This document shows positions 15,454 to 22,409 of a stretch of DNA of 22,409 nt, piece by piece. Origin of the DNA: a virus; the IMG/VR virus record IMGVR_UViG_3300010885_024105, positions 1 through 22,409 of that record. One strand, 5' to 3'. Every line of letters begins with the position of its first letter. Positions within the stretch are counted from its first letter, which is position 1. The notes below the pieces were generated by a model. That model was given only the letters and a program-made list of their open reading frames with translations, was not told the origin of the DNA and did not search any database. The translations under genes and the position numbers were made by a program.

Positions 15454-15963
15454 CTAATACTGCTGGTTTACCGGAGTTTGAGCAAGTGTTTTTGTGTAAT
15501 ACCCGCTAAGCCGTGCACGTATGAGCATACTGTCCGCAGCCGCTTGCAACTGCGCTGTATGCCCAGGCAAATCAGAACCCATGTCCTTGCTGTCATCAAT
15601 CAGAAGCGTGGATATAAGCACGGCTTGATTGGTTACGTCGGGGAACAGGCCCTCGGACACGAGCCGCAGAGTGAACAAGGCGCAGGCCATGATACCGGTG
15701 CGAGGATCGGAGAACGATTGGTCCCGTAGAAGGGCAGCGGCGGTGTTGTCAATCTCCGTGGCCAGTCTCCTGGCCGTCAGGGTGTCAAAGCCCGCCAGAG
15801 CGGCTGCAGCAGCCCTGGACAGGTGCATAAACACGTCCTGGCGCAGCACCCACCCTTTGTTCCTGATGTCGTCTGCCATACACCACAGCAAATGTGCCGG
15901 CAGACCTGCTTCAATGGCAACGTGCTGCTTTGCACGCTCTAACAATTCCACAATACTTAGCAT
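15454..15963 (-). CDS. Hypothetical helical protein, ~169 aa
   Basis: Not recognised. The sequence looks almost entirely helical (AAAAALAGFDTLTARRLATE) with no signal peptide or membrane segment. GTG at 15964-15966 and ATG at 15961-15963 are adjacent in-frame starts overlapping the TAG of the preceding gene; GAGGA is 6 and 9 nt upstream, so both work. It ends in TAG. If that TAG were read as sense, the frame would run about 280 nt out of frame into the PPDK-like gene, so TAG must normally be a stop in this phage. Confidence 0.75.
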   Translation of the reverse strand: MLSIVELLERAKQHVAIEAGLPAHLLWCMADDIRNKGWVLRQDVFMHLSRAAAAALAGFDTLTARRLATEIDNTAAALLRDQSFSDPRTGIMACALFTLRLVSEGLFPDVTNQAVLISTLLIDDSKDMGSDLPGHTAQLQAAADSMLIRARLSGYYTKTLAQTPVNQQY

Positions 15964-15965
15964 CA

Positions 15966-16151
15966 CTATTCTTCCTCGTGTTCGGTTATAAAGGCACCCA
16001 GGTCGCGGGCTTCATCCAATAGCTCGGGGTCCTGTGCAGTTAAGTGCACATAGTCTAACCCAATACATTCGACATAGCACCGTGCCAAATCTGCTTTTTC
16101 CAAGAACAGTGCCTTGTTACCGTCCGAGAAAAACTCTAAGCGGGTTATCAT
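15966..16151 (-). CDS. Small acidic hypothetical protein, 61 aa
   Basis: Not recognised. The C-terminus is strongly acidic (ITEHEEE). It overlaps its neighbours on both sides, sharing one base with the TAA of the terminase frame and ending at a TAG followed immediately by an in-frame TGA, so it looks translationally coupled. A palindrome copy (16035-16048) encodes VHLTA inside it. Small size and acidity are reminiscent of phage host-takeover proteins, but this is only a suggestion. Confidence 0.65.
   Translation of the reverse strand: MITRLEFFSDGNKALFLEKADLARCYVECIGLDYVHLTAQDPELLDEARDLGAFITEHEEE
16035..16048 (+). repeat. Dispersed palindrome in the small acidic gene
   Basis: TGCAGTTAAGTGCA matches TGCARTTARNTGCA exactly and is identical over all 14 bases to the intergenic copy at 4184-4197. 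Confidence 0.85.
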
Positions 16152-17230
16152 TATGCTCTCAATCCTGGGTGCGTGGGTTGGCGGTTTTCAGTCTGGTTCA
16201 AACTACCTCTGCTCTTGTCTTCCGCTTTAAGCAACCCTCGGGGTATGCTGGTGATTGGGATGCCGTGCTGTCTCCACACGTCACGCCGCATTGTCAACCC
16301 GTAGCATACCCCAGCCATTGCGTCTGACACGTCCTTCGATCCACGTGCGGGATGGTCGATCTTCTTCGTCTTAGGATCACGCTCTAATCGCACAATCTCC
16401 CCCTGGGCCTTGGCGTGTTCGGGGGCGACTATTCTGCGATCATACAGGGCTTGCTTCGTCACGTCATACGCTAGAGTGTCTGTGTCCATCGACAGCAACC
16501 CCGTTATGAACCCTCGCTGCCTCAGCATCTGGATAGTGTCCGTGGATTGGAAGCTGTCGAAAGTGGCCCATTTAATGGGAAGCCCTAAATCGCGTAAACG
16601 ATACATAAGTCTCCTTACGTGATCAAACTCTATCTCCCCTCCTCTGGGCGGGCGTATTTCCAACAGACAGTCATACTGGATAATCGGCATTATTTCGACC
16701 TCATGGCCTCGCCTAATTGTCTTGAACCCCGGCACGTGCCCGATAGCAAAACCGAAGCTGTCCCCCGTCAAACCCATATCCCCGTGCATGAAGCGAGGGA
16801 ACTGTAGGTTGGTGAAGCGTTTCGGGTATATCTGGATGATTTGGTCCTTGAAGTCACAAGACTCACTGCTCAACACAGACTTTACGATACCGAATGAGTC
16901 AACGACTGCCTGTGTGTCCATAATGAATGGGTGCAAGGCCAAAGTGCTCACGCCAGCAATGTCCCGTAGCGCGGCAAGTATGTCTGTGTCAAAGCTGTCG
17001 CGGTATTCCACGGGCACGGACAAGCGGTATGTCTCGTCTGCGGGGGTCAGGACTTCTCCTTCCAACAAGACGCGGGGCCGGCGCGTGGCGTCCCCGGTAA
17101 ACACGTCGAACCTAGGTCCTGAGAAGCGTCCAGGCCTTATGTCCCACAAGCGTTTATCGTAGATGTATATGCGGGGGTTGGTCTTCGCCTCCTTCTCCTT
17201 CTGGTCAGTGAATTGGCCGGGGTAATTACG
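16151..17230 (-). CDS. terL: Terminase large subunit, nuclease half (after in-frame TAG)
   Basis: This is the C-terminal half of the packaging motor, in the same reading frame as the ATPase half and separated only by the TAG at 17231-17233. The 27 codons after the TAG read RNYPGQFTDQKEKEAKTNPR and onward, continuing family-like sequence, so this is not a new gene start. The RNase H-like headful nuclease motifs are visible: HGDMGLTGDS (acidic motif I), WATFDSFQ (motif II) and KDVSDAMAG (motif III), at about 447, 522 and 597-600 of the joined chain. The first possible start downstream of the TAG is TTG at 17147-17149, without a convincing ribosome binding site. It ends in TAA overlapping the next ATG. 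Confidence 0.9.
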   Translation of the reverse strand, partial: RNYPGQFTDQKEKEAKTNPRIYIYDKRLWDIRPGRFSGPRFDVFTGDATRRPRVLLEGEVLTPADETYRLSVPVEYRDSFDTDILAALRDIAGVSTLALHPFIMDTQAVVDSFGIVKSVLSSESCDFKDQIIQIYPKRFTNLQFPRFMHGDMGLTGDSFGFAIGHVPGFKTIRRGHEVEIMPIIQYDCLLEIRPPRGGEIEFDHVRRLMYRLRDLGLPIKWATFDSFQSTDTIQMLRQRGFITGLLSMDTDTLAYDVTKQALYDRRIVAPEHAKAQGEIVRLERDPKTKKIDHPARGSKDVSDAMAGVCYGLTMRRDVWRQHGIPITSIPRGLLKAEDKSRGSLNQTENRQPTHPGLRA

Positions 17231-17233
17231 CTA
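17231..17233 (-). other. In-frame amber codon interrupting terminase
   Basis: A TAG lies at codon 297 of the joined terminase frame (from ATG 18119-18121), in LPGMLCLVS-TAG-RNYPGQF. Family members usually have a Ser pair at this place, near the ATPase coupling motif III, so TCG to TAG by one substitution is the simplest origin. The frame is open on both sides, with protein-like sequence throughout. Confidence 0.95.
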
Positions 17234-18121
17234 AGACACCAGACATAGCATGCCAGGAAGCAGCCCCTTAGCGTTCATAAACCGGCTCTGGCGACGACGG
17301 GCAATAGTGTTGTAATTCTGCATGGCTTGGTCGTAGACCCCGCCGTCCGTGGACATTTTGGACTTCTCAACAACGGCCATGAAGTTCACTTCGTCCATAA
17401 TGCCACCGATGACGTTCTGACCGATGGCAGCTTGGTCGTGCCCGGCCACCGGCTTGATGATTATCCGGCGCGGGAAAATCATTAGGCTTTCGAGTTCTTT
17501 GTTGAACGGGAACGTGCTCCTGAAATACGGGGCGTGCTCCAGCATGTCTCGGAAGCGGCTGTAATCAACGTCCTTGGCTAGGTTCTTCGAAATCGACTGG
17601 AATACTATCAGTATCTCCGAACTTGGATCGAGGTCGAACACGGCGTGTGCGTTCCGCAGACAGCTTAGCAAGTAAGTCTGGTATGCTTGCGTATAGAGTG
17701 CCAGCGTGGTTTTGGCCACGCCGATGCCTCCCGTCAAAACACACTCCACACGCGTCCCGTCGTTGATCGCTTGCAATTCCTGCATCACCGGGGGCCATAG
17801 CACGCCTTTCTTATTCATTAGGAGAGGGTGTTCTACAAACGTTCTAGGGTCTACAGGCAGGTGGAAGTATCTCCCCGGCCCGTGCGAAGCCATAGTCTTC
17901 AAGTGCCCTATGGCATAATGCAGATACTCTAGGCGATCCTGCTGCGCCTGCCTTTCGGATATGCCCTGCTCAGACGCGTCAGCGGCTATCTGCTTGCCTA
18001 CGGTCCATACCCATTCACCACTGCACCCCATGCCCTGCAGGATAGCCATAGCCGCCTCTAGCGGGTGTAGCGTCTTGGGGGTTTCTACCTGTAGTATCTT
18101 AGGCTTCTTGGACATGGACAT
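17231..18121 (-). CDS. terL: Terminase large subunit, ATPase half (ends at in-frame TAG)
   Basis: This is the N-terminal ATPase that drives DNA into the prohead. Walker A is GGIGVAKTT (131-139) and Walker B is IGGIMDEVNF with D243 and E244. The N-terminal ~110 residues form the usual helical lead-in. Translation would stop after LPGMLCLVS, before coupling motif III is complete, leaving an ATPase without a nuclease. The start is ATG at 18119-18121, or the second ATG at 18113-18115, which is 7 nt after GGGG. Both overlap the small subunit gene by about 20 nt. A TTG-type start at 18196 would overlap far more and is not favoured. Confidence 0.92.
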   Translation of the reverse strand: MSMSKKPKILQVETPKTLHPLEAAMAILQGMGCSGEWVWTVGKQIAADASEQGISERQAQQDRLEYLHYAIGHLKTMASHGPGRYFHLPVDPRTFVEHPLLMNKKGVLWPPVMQELQAINDGTRVECVLTGGIGVAKTTLALYTQAYQTYLLSCLRNAHAVFDLDPSSEILIVFQSISKNLAKDVDYSRFRDMLEHAPYFRSTFPFNKELESLMIFPRRIIIKPVAGHDQAAIGQNVIGGIMDEVNFMAVVEKSKMSTDGGVYDQAMQNYNTIARRRQSRFMNAKGLLPGMLCLVS

Positions 18122-18683
18122 ACCCCGCGTCGGCCCCAATAGACTTGAACAAGTCTTCCTGTTCCTGGGTCCATTCGAACATAGACACTTTGCCATCGTT
18201 GTCTGTTAGTTGCCCCGTTATCTTCTTCGGAGCGCGGTGCAGCACACCCGTCTCCAGTTGTAGACGGCCTAGCTCTACCAACATTTCTTTCAGCAACCTG
18301 CCCTCGTCAGATACATTCTTGAGAAGCAGCGGCATAGTCTGCTCCTTCACCAGCATCTTCTTGAAGCGTGTCGTCTGTATGTCAACCAGTTCTTGCAGCG
18401 AGTCCATAGCCGAGGCTCGTTTCTGCAAAGTGCTGGTTCGCATACCTTGGGAGGCCCCCGCAATATCCGCGACTACACGATCCCGTAGTTCAGTCCCGCG
18501 ATACCGCTCCAGAGTCTTCTTGACGCTGTCGGGCCTTAACTGTTTCAAGTCCCCCCATTCGTTGTGGATAATAGCGGCAATCTGGCTTGCGGGCATGCCC
18601 TTCTTGAGCATGTCATCAATACGACCCACCTTTTCTTCGCCCAGGGCCTTCAGAGACGCGAAAGCCACCTTACTCCCGGCCAT
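18099..18683 (-). CDS. terS: Terminase small subunit
   Basis: The 194-residue protein precedes the ATPase gene, as small terminase subunits do. An N-terminal helix-turn-helix-like segment (GMPASQIAAIIHNEWGDLKQ, about 29-48, then RPDSVKKTLERYR) would recognise packaging sites. A central helical, coiled-coil region (MDSLQELVDIQTTRFKKMLV) suits ring oligomerisation. The C-terminal tail (MFEWTQEQEDLFKSIG) may contact the large subunit. The start is ATG at 18681-18683, forming an ATGA overlap with the ParB-like gene, with GGGGAG 8 nt upstream. Assignment rests on architecture and position. Confidence 0.8.
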   Translation of the reverse strand: MAGSKVAFASLKALGEEKVGRIDDMLKKGMPASQIAAIIHNEWGDLKQLRPDSVKKTLERYRGTELRDRVVADIAGASQGMRTSTLQKRASAMDSLQELVDIQTTRFKKMLVKEQTMPLLLKNVSDEGRLLKEMLVELGRLQLETGVLHRAPKKITGQLTDNDGKVSMFEWTQEQEDLFKSIGADAGYVHVQEA

Positions 18684-19540
18684 CAGCCTAGCTCCCCAAT
18701 AGAAGCTATATTCTGCTTAGTTGGTATCAGTTGCATGTTGGCGGGCAAAACAACCTTAGGGGCCTTGGCTATAATGGCCATGACCTGATCCTTGAGGTCA
18801 CCTTTTGCAATTAGCTGCAAAACCCCTCCGATGACATCGTCCACCGTAACGTCCTTGTCTTGGCATAGTGCCCCTATGACATCGAAAGTCTTGATGGTTT
18901 TCTCACTAACCTGCAACCATACGCTGCGCTGGCCCCCGTGATCAAACACCATAAATGCCCAAGGCAGCGTATCCCCGTATTTCGTGAACAACTCGTTTAG
19001 GATGCGGGCCAGACCGTCGATAGTCTTTACTTCCTTGGCCGCTTCCTTGAAGCGAGTCTTCATGGCGGGGTCTTCTATGGTTGAAGCAGTCTGCTCAACC
19101 ATTTTACGGAATTCCGCTTCTTCTGCAAAGCCGAAGGCGTCTTGTAAAACTGCGTCGGAATACTTGCTGGATAGCGAGTCATACATAGCAAAGAAGGCGG
19201 CGGGGTCCATCTTGCCTCGGATCATATTCATCCTGACAACCTGGAATGTTTCGGCTTCTTCGTCGAAGTCTGGGTCAGTAATGACAGTGCAAGGCACGCC
19301 TTCAAAACCCAAATACATGGCAGCGTCGAACCTATGATGCCCCCCGACAATCTTAAATGTTTTGGTCTTCGGTATTGGCCGAACCAGTATAGGGTCCGTT
19401 ATTCCGGTCTTCTGGATGTTATCTACCAGAAGATCGAAATCGCGGGGTTTCATCTTGTTGGGGTTCTTATCATTCTTCACAAGCAACCCAACAGGGATGT
19501 CTTTTCTTATAAGCGATTTGGTCTTGTCCACGGCGTCCAT
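18683..19540 (-). CDS. ParB-like N-terminal domain protein
   Basis: The 285-residue protein has a ParB/Srx-type N-terminal domain: DIPVGLLVKNDKNPNK (14-29), ILVRPI (51-56) and GGHHRFDAA (66-74), the position of the GxxRxxA nucleotide-binding box. Family members bind CTP or DNA, or act as nucleases. The helical remainder has no recognised DNA-binding helix. The start is ATG at 19538-19540, 5 nt after AAGGAG; longer starts at 19732 would overlap the methyltransferase gene. The gene precedes the terminase pair, a common place for ParB-like genes in phages. The palindrome at 18806-18819 encodes LQLIA near its C-terminus. Confidence 0.82.
   Translation of the reverse strand: MDAVDKTKSLIRKDIPVGLLVKNDKNPNKMKPRDFDLLVDNIQKTGITDPILVRPIPKTKTFKIVGGHHRFDAAMYLGFEGVPCTVITDPDFDEEAETFQVVRMNMIRGKMDPAAFFAMYDSLSSKYSDAVLQDAFGFAEEAEFRKMVEQTASTIEDPAMKTRFKEAAKEVKTIDGLARILNELFTKYGDTLPWAFMVFDHGGQRSVWLQVSEKTIKTFDVIGALCQDKDVTVDDVIGGVLQLIAKGDLKDQVMAIIAKAPKVVLPANMQLIPTKQNIASIGELG
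18806..18819 (+). repeat. Dispersed palindrome in the ParB-like gene
   Basis: TGCAATTAGCTGCA matches TGCARTTARNTGCA exactly, flanked by TTT and AAA so that it extends as a near-palindrome to about 20 bp. Confidence 0.85.
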
Positions 19541-19578
19541 AACGGCTCCTTGCGTCCCTGCGAATGTCTCTACGCACT

Positions 19579-20262
19579 CTATACAGGTTTTGTGCCGTAT
19601 GCCAACAGGCTGAGTTGCGAAGCCCATCTGAAAAACTGCACCCCGGTAGTCTTGGACAGCCACAGACTGAATTCTACAGGGGTGAACCACCGCCACAAAG
19701 TGGCCACCCCGCGTAGCCAAGGTCGAGTCCACATAGCTGGATACTGGTAAACGCGCTCACAAGTGACATTCTCTAAACCCGATGCCTTCAACAGGTCCGA
19801 GAGAGACACGACATCATAAGGCCGGATGTGCGTGTAATCATCATAGAAGGTTTTCATATAGGTGCGCCAGTCGGGGCACATGACTATGATCACAGCCCCA
19901 GGGCGCATTAACATTAGGGTCTGCTCCATCATATGCTCGGGGTCGCGGATATGCTCTATAACGTTCTTGTGAAACACGACATCAAACTGGTGTCTGTCCT
20001 TCAACCAACAGCCCCACTCGTCCTCACTTAGGTCAGCCTTCGTGTCCGTGAGTTCAGTCCCGCTGCGGTCAACAGTGTGCGTCTCCATCCCCACATCGCG
20101 CCACGCTTTCGTGAAATCCCCGGTGCCCGGACCAAGTTCCAGCAAGGTTCTAGGCCCCCGAAGACTGAACTTCTCCTCCAAGAAGTCAATCAGCCTTCCT
20201 GGGAATTCGTTATGCTTCCGTTTTGCGGCGTCCCCGTATTGCAGCTCAAGATACTTCGACAT
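19579..20262 (-). CDS. SAM-dependent methyltransferase (class I)
   Basis: The 227-residue protein has Rossmann methyltransferase motif I LLELGPGTGDF (40-50), an acidic residue at the end of strand 2 (HTVDRSG, D65), a FDVVFHKNVIEHI motif and the HIRPYDVVSLSDLLKASGL segment typical of UbiE/methyltransferase-11-like enzymes. The C-terminal ~55 residues are rich in Trp/Phe/Leu (PWLRGVATLWRWFTPVEFSL) and may bind membrane or a lipid-linked substrate, as in bacterial glycan methyltransferases. It follows a glycosyltransferase-like gene, so a glycan substrate is plausible; a DNA target is less likely because no DNA-methylase catalytic motif is seen. The ATG at 20260-20262 overlaps the region of the upstream stop. 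Ends TAG. Confidence 0.85.
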   Translation of the reverse strand: MSKYLELQYGDAAKRKHNEFPGRLIDFLEEKFSLRGPRTLLELGPGTGDFTKAWRDVGMETHTVDRSGTELTDTKADLSEDEWGCWLKDRHQFDVVFHKNVIEHIRDPEHMMEQTLMLMRPGAVIIVMCPDWRTYMKTFYDDYTHIRPYDVVSLSDLLKASGLENVTCERVYQYPAMWTRPWLRGVATLWRWFTPVEFSLWLSKTTGVQFFRWASQLSLLAYGTKPV

Positions 20263-20263
20263 C

Positions 20264-21772
20264 CTATTTTACCTTCTTCAAGTGTCCGACTGCAGAACTA
20301 GCGTCTGTAAAGCCTAGGAAAGCTTTGAACATGACTCGGAACTCGTTCCAAGGGGTAGCAAACGTGATCCTGCGGCGGTTTCTATCCCCGTCCTTGGTCT
20401 TCTCCTGCAGGAAGTCGAACAGCCCGGCCTTCCCGAGGTCCCGGATGAAATCAAACATCACGAGTTCGTCCAGCTTTGCCGCTTCCGCTGCCAGGACCGG
20501 GAACATGCCTTCCCCTGTGGTGCGACCCGCCATCATCTTTCGTAGGCCGTCCCCGTGCAGGAATGTCTCATGGTCTGCGAGGAATTTGTGAATTATCGGG
20601 TAATACGTCGTGGAGAACTCGCCGTCTTCGAACTTCGGATTGAAGACCTCCACCATATATTTCCAGAATTTGGCATACATGTTGTCGTAGTCATCACGGA
20701 ATGCTTTGGCCACCGCGTAAGCCTCTACCTCGTTTGACACGAGGAATGGGTATTTAGGCCCCCAAATAGACCGGGTCCACGCCTGATCTATGATGATTGC
20801 CGGAACACCCAGCAACATGGGTTCAATCATAGACAGCCCCATTTCTGCGTGGTTGAATAGAATCAGCATTACGTCCATTTCTTCCCTCGCTATACGCCAG
20901 AATTCCTCCCGCACAGGCCGGCGCAATTCGACGAAGTCCGGGGGCGGTTCAGGGGCTGCCTTACTCACGGTGCATATCAGCAGCTTTATGCCTTGCTCAC
21001 CGCCCATGATGAACTGGTTGGTCATTACTGCGTATATCGCGTCCAAGTTGGACGACACTTTCTCCATGCGCCCGGTGAAGCTCAAGCACATTTTCCTTTC
21101 ACCCTTCTTGAACATGAACTCCGGTGCCTTCCGCTTGGGCTTGTCCAGAGTGGCGGCAACCGAATTGATGATACGGCTGCTCATGTCGATAACAGTGGAC
21201 GGCGACAGATACTTGCGGGCGGTCTTGATCATATCATGCTTGTCTTGCAGAGACGGCACAATGGTGAGGTCCGAGCATAAATAGCCTGTGATGGTCTGTA
21301 GTTCTTGCCCTATAACGTCACTCTTTGCCACCGTGGGCTTCGTGTCGATGATTAGCATTTCCTCCAGGCATACAATCTTTTTCAGCCTGCGCCCGATGGA
21401 CTTCTGGCGCGGACTGGAAATAACGGCGCGCATGTTTGCAATCTGCGATGTCCGCACCGTAATGATGGCGTCAAAGTCCCAGAAGTCTCCGTTGAAGCCA
21501 AAGATCATGTCCATTTGGTCATTGAACCGCATGTATTCGCGCATGCGATCCTCGTGCACGGGGAACTCAATGTATTTGATCTGTGGGTGTCTGGGCATCC
21601 ACGCAAGCTCGTCCTCGGTCATGTTAGAGAACGGCGGGATAACCCAATAGAAGAACCAGTCAGTCTTGCCTTCGGCCAAACTGTATTCGATGATGGAGCG
21701 ATACTTGAACGCTGTCGAACAGCGTGACATGTGACCCGAGTAGATGGGGTCTAGCAAAATCTTCAAAGACAT
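20264..21772 (-). CDS. GT-B glycosyltransferase-like protein
   Basis: This 502-residue protein has a two-lobed GT-B outline: an N-terminal lobe starting MSLKILLDPIYSGH, and a C-terminal lobe with KMCLSFTGRMEKVSSNLDAI (228-247) and NHAEMGLSMIEPMLLGVPAI (307-326), resembling the nucleotide-sugar loop of GT4-type enzymes, though the first Glu of the usual ExxxxxxxE pair is shifted. A ~100-residue C-terminal extension is unassigned. Possible roles are glycosylating modified DNA bases, capsid or host surface glycans. The start is ATG at 21770-21772 with AAGGA 7 nt upstream. The TAG is one base before the methyltransferase ATG. Confidence 0.75.
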   Translation of the reverse strand: MSLKILLDPIYSGHMSRCSTAFKYRSIIEYSLAEGKTDWFFYWVIPPFSNMTEDELAWMPRHPQIKYIEFPVHEDRMREYMRFNDQMDMIFGFNGDFWDFDAIITVRTSQIANMRAVISSPRQKSIGRRLKKIVCLEEMLIIDTKPTVAKSDVIGQELQTITGYLCSDLTIVPSLQDKHDMIKTARKYLSPSTVIDMSSRIINSVAATLDKPKRKAPEFMFKKGERKMCLSFTGRMEKVSSNLDAIYAVMTNQFIMGGEQGIKLLICTVSKAAPEPPPDFVELRRPVREEFWRIAREEMDVMLILFNHAEMGLSMIEPMLLGVPAIIIDQAWTRSIWGPKYPFLVSNEVEAYAVAKAFRDDYDNMYAKFWKYMVEVFNPKFEDGEFSTTYYPIIHKFLADHETFLHGDGLRKMMAGRTTGEGMFPVLAAEAAKLDELVMFDFIRDLGKAGLFDFLQEKTKDGDRNRRRITFATPWNEFRVMFKAFLGFTDASSAVGHLKKVK

Positions 21773-21787
21773 GGGGTGTTCCTTAGG

Positions 21788-22409
21788 TTAAGTTCTGAGG
21801 CCTTGCCAATCATACAAGCTTCCGTCGGCTGACTCCCATACCCCACAATTGCGGATGTATTCAAGAGGATCGTCGCTGTTTGCAATTAACTGCAAAACGC
21901 TGAACGGGTTAATTGCCTTCTTTAGTATCTGAAATCGGGTCTCGGTGGCTGCTTGTATGGTGTTGAACCCTAGGTAAGACCGCCCCGCCGATCCCTGTAG
22001 ATACAATGCCCCTTGACCTCCAGTGTGTCGGGATATTGTGTCGTTCAGCTTTTCAACCTTCCCGAGGTGCCCTCGGTCTCGGATGTCCAATCTGAAACTA
22101 GCGGTGTTAGCAACACCAAGCACACCAGCCACGCTTAACAATGTGTCTTGACAAACTTTAATCAGCCTGTCTCCCGGTTTGGCATACTTCAAAGGCAGTA
22201 GCGCCCGTATAACCTTCTCTGGATATTTTACTTGGTCCCACACCAAGGTGCGCTGTATTTTTGCAATCAGTTCAGCCCCTGAGAACTTCTCGGCCAAGTG
22301 TATGTCCCGGATCAGCTTGTTGCGCGAATGCGCCTCCACCGGACAGGTGCACCACACGCCATTGATTTTTGTGCGATGCATGTAACCGCTTTGGTCAAAC
22401 TTTACCCCA
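21788..22409 (-). CDS. Unknown protein, open to the right edge
   Basis: The frame has a first ATG at 22379-22381 but stays open to the window edge and that ATG has no clear Shine-Dalgarno, so the true start is probably outside. The visible ~200 residues are not recognised. There is a small Cys pair (WCTCPVEAHSRNK), a basic/helical middle (KVIRALLPLKYAKPGDRLIK) and a Gly-rich stretch (RHTGGQGALYLQGSAGRS). The palindrome at 21881-21894 encodes LQLIA. It lies upstream of the glycosyltransferase gene with a 15-base gap and ends in TAA. Confidence 0.7.
   Translation of the reverse strand, partial: GVKFDQSGYMHRTKINGVWCTCPVEAHSRNKLIRDIHLAEKFSGAELIAKIQRTLVWDQVKYPEKVIRALLPLKYAKPGDRLIKVCQDTLLSVAGVLGVANTASFRLDIRDRGHLGKVEKLNDTISRHTGGQGALYLQGSAGRSYLGFNTIQAATETRFQILKKAINPFSVLQLIANSDDPLEYIRNCGVWESADGSLYDWQGLRT
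21881..21894 (+). repeat. Dispersed palindrome near the right edge
   Basis: TGCAATTAACTGCA matches TGCARTTARNTGCA exactly, and is identical to the copy at 14110-14123; TGTT and AAAA flanks extend the symmetry. Confidence 0.85.

Noticed and set aside
17771-17783. TGCAATTCCTGCA as a family member
   Set aside because: The spacing between arms is five, not six, and the core does not match.
4243-20266. Genome-wide reassignment of TAG to an amino acid
   Set aside because: Portal, capsid, polymerase and PPDK-like genes have no internal TAG, and several genes end cleanly at TAG; only the terminase has an unexplained one.

Overview
The window is a block of a tailed double-stranded DNA bacteriophage (Caudoviricetes) genome. 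Every credible gene lies on the minus strand, packed with short gaps or overlaps and mostly preceded by AAGGAG-like ribosome binding sites. Transcription therefore runs from high to low coordinates. Hallmark phage genes are present: terminase, portal, XkdF-type prohead protease, HK97-fold major capsid protein and a family A DNA polymerase. No tRNA, integrase, insertion sequence or CRISPR was seen. The host cannot be named from sequence alone; strong Shine-Dalgarno sites and a CsrA-like gene fit a bacterial host, perhaps a proteobacterium.

Layout in transcription order. (1) 22409-18683: an unknown gene running off the right edge, a GT-B glycosyltransferase-like protein, a SAM methyltransferase and a ParB-like protein. 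(2) 18683-16151: terminase small subunit, then the large subunit, whose single reading frame is broken by one in-frame TAG between ATPase and nuclease domains. (3) 16151-8535: an accessory island of small unknown genes, a PPDK-like phosphotransferase without its PEP/pyruvate barrel, a CsrA-like protein, two cysteine phosphatases flanking an unknown 366-residue protein, and three more unknown genes. (4) 8510-6129: DNA polymerase, apparently lacking a standard start codon. (5) 6078-1: the head module: portal, protease, scaffold-like protein, major capsid protein, a strong terminator, then two further head/neck candidates and a gene running off the left edge.

The most interesting non-gene signal is a dispersed 14-bp near-palindrome, TGCARTTARNTGCA. 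There are seven exact and two degenerate copies, all in the same orientation, in and between unrelated genes. It looks like a set of DNA-binding sites (stoperator-like, parS-like or a control element). The most interesting gene set is the PPDK-like/CsrA-like/dual-phosphatase island between terminase and portal, which may act on host phosphorylation or carbon metabolism (inference). The amber codon in the terminase and the missing start codon of the polymerase are each one substitution from a normal gene, so they are either real recoding/translation control or sequence errors.
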